Source: Siphonodentalium dalli (taxonomy: Eukaryota; Mollusca; Scaphopoda; Gadilida; Siphonodentaliidae). From it: 64,000 nucleotides of DNA. Below the pieces are notes generated by a model. The model searched no databases, had not been told where the DNA came from, and saw nothing but the letters and a program-made list of their open reading frames with translations. Position numbers and translations under genes: made by a program. Of the stretch, positions 59,581 to 64,000 are shown piece after piece. The stretch lies in NCBI GenBank assembly GCA_032622095.1, contig CP136069.1, forward strand, positions 100,344,278 to 100,408,277, read 5' to 3'. Each line of letters begins with the position of its first letter. Positions within the stretch are counted from its first letter, which is position 1.

Positions 59581-60440
59581 TACTTTTATAGTACAGCGGA
59601 CATACCTATATAGTATATCGGTGAGCATGTTCATGCATTTGCCTTGCTTCTTGACAAGTCCGTTTGGATTTGCGTCATGAAGAGAGGGTTTGAATTTGAA
59701 TAATATATATCACCCGTTACAACGTTATACGCTACCGTCCAATCTAAATCTTTAAAAAGCATACTAATCTTGCGTTTAGATACTACTTATCACACCCACT
59801 CGTCGAAAAGTTTTTATCTCAATATCCGATTTTCGGAGTAATTTTCCCCATGTGATCTTCGGTGGAATTTGCCAAATCTGAACCCAAACGACACATACAC
59901 CCCCTTGAGCAGGTTGCGTTTATAGTAGAGCGGTCAAATTTTGTAGGCATACCTACAGTATACCGGCTTACATGCTCCATCATGAAACTCGCTCCTACAT
60001 TAGCCCGTTTGGATTTGGGGCTAAAAATCGGCTAGTGGTAGACTACATAAGTATACATATTTATGATATATAGCATTGTCACGAGTAAACCGTTCCACCT
60101 GAAAATTAGAAAATCGCCCTCTGGATGCGCGTGAACACTAGCCATCAGATGTACTCGTCAAAAAAAATTATCTCGATGTTTGAATTCCCCCCCCTTTGCA
60201 ATTTTCGTGGAATTTTCCTAACGTCTCAACCCGCACTGACACGCATTCTCCGTTGGGCATGTTACATTTATAGTATAGCCGTCAAACTTCTGGGACGTAC
60301 ATCAAGTATGTCAACGTACATGTATACTACAACATTATCTTGCTCTTTAACCAGCCGTTTTGGATTTGGCGGTAAAAATAGTTGCAATATTTCCGTACCC
60401 CGTAACGCGGAAAGTCCTGGGTAAAAACATTTTTAAGTGG
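59570..60440 (+). repeat. Diverged ~340-bp tandem repeat
   Basis: TTTATAGTA.AGC.G at 59584, 59928 and 60269 is followed each time by a run of TATAC/CATAC-rich sequence and CCGTTTTGGATTTG-type sequence. The spacing is about 345 bp and conservation is low. Confidence 0.5.
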
Positions 60441-61144
60441 TATATTCGAGTCCAAATCTCTCGTCCAATTCGGAATATGCAATAAAAAATTTAGAGCTCA
60501 GTGAAAAAAAAAAAACCTTGGTTTATTCATCATGGTGTATAGTGTGTCCCTATTTATGGGCGGTAACTCCTCAGGGAAAGCGCGGACACAAGTTTTGATG
60601 CCCGTGGGCAGTAGTGCATTTCAAGGTGTCTATATGGTCCAAATTTGGATGCCCTGCTCCTCATAATTCCCGAGATAGTAAAATGCCTTTTTTTTAAGAT
60701 AAAGGGAGATAACTCCGCAAGATAAACGCGGACAATATTCGTTATATGACTATTAGTTAGAACTCATTTGCCCCAACATACTTACCAACTTCTAGTTTTC
60801 TACTGTTCACACTTTCCGAAATATAGTGATTATAAAAGTGTTGAGTATTTTAATAATAATAATAATAGTGAAAAATATATTTTTTTAAAAATTCACTTCG
60901 TGGTGAATCGTTGAGCCGAACTCGTGATATCTTCATTTTCTGTATCCCTTAGATGCCTACATTCCCTAGAGATTTCACGGTCCTCCGCCCATTCGTTTCT
61001 GAGTATTTTCAATTAAACAGAAAACGGTCCCAATAGAAAAACAATATACTTCCTTGGTTACACCATGGAAGTATAATAATAGACCATTGATCAAGAGAAA
61101 TGAGCTCCTAGTTTTAATATTTGTCCAATATTTATTATTTTATA
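60441..61144. other. No gene; ATA-type microsatellite
   Basis: A short (AAT)n run lies near 60851-60866. Nothing else supported. Confidence 0.4.
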
Positions 61145-61385
61145 ACAAGGTACTAGTATAATGCCAGTGCATTGTCTTATATATATGTGAGTGTCCCATA
61201 GGTAGCCTCACCTAAGAGAATGCACTGGCTTTCAAGGTTAAGGAAATATTGTTATGCAAATGTAGACAAGCATCCAAATAAATCACAGATGTCCTATTCT
61301 TGCAGGGATGTCCCCATAGGTTGAGGGGGTGGAATTAGCAGATTTGTTCAATGAGATGTATTTATTTAGACTAAAATGAATATAA
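61145..61385 (+). repeat. Direct repeat, partner of 58255-58510
   Basis: See shared motifs GTCCTATTCTTGCAGGGATG and CATCCAAATAAATCACAG. The poly-G run of the partner is absent here. Confidence 0.65.
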
Positions 61386-61702
61386 AATAGTAAACTACTT
61401 AATTTTTTAACCCCCAGATTACATTATATAAAATATATGCCATATTATATACCATTTGAAAGAGGAAGCTCCAAAACATTGTATTATCAACTTATCCAGT
61501 ATAATAAACTGTGGACATGTTGTTTTTATTGAGTTGTCAAAGAGTTTTGTCATCTAGATTGCAGTAAAAAGCAAAATTATTTTCAATGCAGGGGGAATAA
61601 CTCTATATATTAAAGATGGAGTTCTTCCCCTTCAACAGTTTGAATTCTGTTGCATTCTGGGATCCAAAGGAGGGGGGAGTCATTCTATAATTTCAGTAGT
61701 TT

Positions 61703-61900
61703 TTGGCTCACCTGAGACGAAGTCTCCGGTGAAGCTATAGTCATCACTCCTCGTCCGTCCGTCAACATTTCTTTAAACTTCTCCTCTGGAACCATAAGAC
61801 CATATGGGTTCATATTTGGTGTGGATATTGCCTAGGTGACTCACATTCAGATTTGTTCAAATGAGGTCACTGGGTCAAATATGGGCAGGGCCAGGGACAT
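61703..61900 (+). repeat. GCTCACCTGAGACGAAGTCTC repeat, copy 2 (short)
   Basis: GGCTCACCTGAGACGAAGTC, then TCCGGTGAAGC, ATAGTCATCACTCCTCGTCC, and one block of GTTCATATTTGGTGTGGATA. It ends near AAATATGGGCAGGGCC. Confidence 0.65.
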
Positions 61901-61984
61901 AAAATATTAAAAATTGCAAGTGAAGTCTGACATTTTCACTGGGGGTAAGCTGCTCCGTGGGAAGCGGTTCGCTTGTGATAAAAG

Positions 61985-62070
61985 CTCCAGTGCGCATGCG
62001 ATAAGCTCCAATGCACATCCGGTCAGAAGAAGTTATTTTATTTACAACATTCAAAGAACACAGATTGAAG
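61985..62070 (+). promoter_or_regulatory. NRF-1-like site followed by a splice-donor-like site
   Basis: GTGCGCATGCG (61990-62000) resembles an NRF-1 site, and AAG|GTAAGG follows at 62070. It could be a promoter and non-coding first exon. GC.CCAGTGC pieces recur at 62375 and 62433, so an old repeat is just as likely. Confidence 0.2.
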
Positions 62071-62459
62071 GTAAGGAATAGAAAATAATTTCCACTGCTG
62101 CTCCCTTCTGCGATAACATCTATAACAAAACCAGGGACGTTTTGTCACATATTTGCTCTCAATACCCGTTTAACATTGCTGATAAACATTCCCTATGCAT
62201 TTAGTATGGGAAAATAGCGAAAGTAACCGGGTGAATAGAGCGTATTTAAAAGCTTATTTGAGCGTGAACAATATTGAACAATAAAGCTAATACTTCATCT
62301 AGTAATCCCCAATCAGTGTCGATGTATTCTGCTCATTTACAACAATGCCAGAAAGCTTTCAAATCATGACAAAAAGCCCCAGTGCCATTGCGATAACAGG
62401 TTACACATCGTGTGCGCTTGTGATGAAATAAAGCGCCAGTGCGTAGGTGTCATGGAATC

Positions 62460-63380
62460 GTAATTGACTTATTTTTGGCAGGATAATCAACATTCTGACA
62501 ACCTAAAACTACAGAAGGTGGTGTGCGCTTTCCTCAGAGTAATTTTCTTCAATTAGCTTGTGTTTTATGTTGTAATTAATATTATATATCATTTATATTA
62601 TAAATATCCGAATACGAATGTAATTATGACAATTAAGAATGTCGTAATACAAATGATACGAATGTAATTACGATAATTAGACATTAGTATATATAATAAT
62701 TATAATTACTATAATATAATAATCATATTCATATCATTTGCAGTGCATTCTTCACAGAACCATAACGCCATATATATAGTGGTGATATGGCTTTGTTAGT
62801 ACGAATGTAATGATGATTATTATACATTTATTTTTGTTGGGAATACGTTGAACTCTTATCGATGTGTTGCTTCAGTAAAAGCAAACACTGTATTCATCAC
62901 ACCTTGATGCAGGATTGGGAGTGTCAGGGACGTGACTAGAGAATCTTGGTTTGGGTGGGTGTCAAACTTCGAATTTCCAACTGTATCCCCCACTTTGGAG
63001 CACATTTTTTCTCACTTTAAGACTTTCCTTTTGCACATTCTTGAGCTTGAATATTCTGACTGTTACCTGAAACAGGTCTGTAACTGGTTGGAACTCCAAC
63101 GATATACCCCCATATATTTTAAAGTATCTGAAATATATGTTGTAAATATGAATGTCTTTCAACTCCGGGTGGAGTGCAAATCACAGGGGTCCGGGAATAT
63201 ATATGATTTTAATTTATTATAGTATTTTGAGAAAATAATATGATAAATTAAAACAAAAAATTCCTGGACCCCTGCATTGCAAATTGAGTTGCCCAATATT
63301 TCCCACCTGTAATGAAGACACTCTACCCAGAATTATACCTGATTATCTTGTGTTTATTAATTATTATTTCATTATTGTCA
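62460..63380. other. AT-rich sequence, short direct repeats, no gene
   Basis: ACGAATGTAATTA-type pieces recur at about 62615, 62660 and 62800 among long A/T runs. Confidence 0.4.
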
Positions 63381-63387
63381 TTTCAGG

Positions 63388-63540
63388 TGTATGCGGGTAT
63401 GGAAGGGTCGCTTATATCAATGGAGGATTTAATGATCCCCGTGGTTTCCCTGCCATTTTCTAACACCAGCACAGCATCCATGATTGCATGTATTTGGCAT
63501 TATTTTTTGCAATGCCGTTTTCGTGCCATTTATATATAAT
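63388..63540 (+). CDS. Possible further exon of the candidate host gene (weak)
   Basis: A strong acceptor (CATTATTGTCATTTCAG) is followed by an open frame VYAGMEGSLISMEDLMIPVV, then SLPFSNTSTASMIACIW, running to TAA at 63538-63540. Phase 0 fits the exon ending at 50859. No good donor is seen, so it would be a last exon, with an AATAAA at 63892-63897 as a possible poly(A) signal. It lies 12.5 kb after the previous exon, and the tail (HYFLQCRFRAIYI) is not distinctive. Treat as a lead only. Confidence 0.25.
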
Positions 63541-64000
63541 GGCACATCCATATTGTGTTATGACTTACACAAGCCGCATATCGACAATTATTTTGCAAGA
63601 TTAATTATTCGAATACATGCATGTAATGGTCAATCTCTCACATCGTAATATGCATACTAGTACATGATCAACCCACTATTCGAAATCAATTAATAGGCTG
63701 ACAACAAACGAACAGTTTTAATTATATCCGTACAAATACATGTGAATCACACAGGACTGCATGTACATTCAAATACATATCGATTGAAGTATATAATAGG
63801 ATATACTATTGGTATATAACTGATAATTCACGGAAACACCACACGATAATTGTCATGTTTTAGGCTCCAATAATGCCAATGTGATTGAAATAATAAATAC
63901 GAACTTGTTTCGATCGTTTTCACCTCTGCAATTCCCTAATCTCTTTTTAAATACGCACTGGAGCCCATCAATCCCGGCAGTCTACGCGCTGGTGCTTATG
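63541..64000. other. AT-rich flank, no feature beyond an AATAAA
   Basis: The only sequence of note is AATAAA at 63892. No repeat partner within the window was noticed. Confidence 0.35.

Overview
The window is eukaryotic, low-GC, intron-and-transposon DNA. The interspersed repeats point to a marine mollusc, most likely a bivalve. These are elements that open with a palindrome followed by GTCC-rich runs, the 'GCTCACCTGAGACGAAGTCTC' repeat, and repeats carrying 'GTTATGGCCCTT' or 'GACCTTGACCTT'. The species call is inference from repeat style, not from a search. There is no operon-like gene order and no rRNA or convincing tRNA gene. Almost all of the open reading frames present are chance frames inside repeats.

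One candidate host gene can be pieced together on the + strand. It has a short first coding exon (ATG at 5205, splice donor after 5211) and internal exons at 19372-19478, 49936-50094 and 50785-50859. All splice phases agree (1, 0, 0). It would encode an unrecognised protein with two early membrane segments, with introns of about 14 kb and 30 kb filled with transposons. A possible later exon lies at 63388. A separate isolated exon-like stretch is on the - strand at 45129-45242.

Layout. 0.3-5.0 kb: decayed DIRS-like retroelement (- strand), split by a 2.1-kb inverted-repeat element (2312-4437). 5.2-14.6 kb: a hAT-type element with an exact 8-bp target duplication placed on the exon-1 donor. It carries a nested giant foldback element (5334-13676), whose arm is interrupted by a third element (11067-13296). 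14.6-18.7 kb: Helentron-like elements. 19.4 kb: exon 2. 19.8-25.9 kb: a second foldback copy in the opposite orientation. 26-29.7 kb: a roughly 165-bp satellite array. 30.9-31.7 kb: a short Helitron with canonical ends. 33.2-36.0 and 36.8-40.9 kb: two more elements with inverted ends. 41.6-44.5 kb: a second hAT element with two nested insertions. 46.3-47.4 kb: a third hAT element. 48.3-49.8 kb: inverted copies of blocks from 27-30 kb. 52.3-55.3 kb: a decayed DNA transposon with 0.6-kb inverted ends and a broken spliced protein gene. 56.3 kb: a TTAA-flanked short element. 57.5-62.5 kb: mixed repeats.

The main points of interest are the two oppositely oriented copies of a roughly 6.1-kb foldback element built on minisatellite arms, the shared 5'-palindrome / 3'-hairpin / CTCTNG-TT architecture of three Helentron-like families, and a hAT insertion that duplicated a splice donor.
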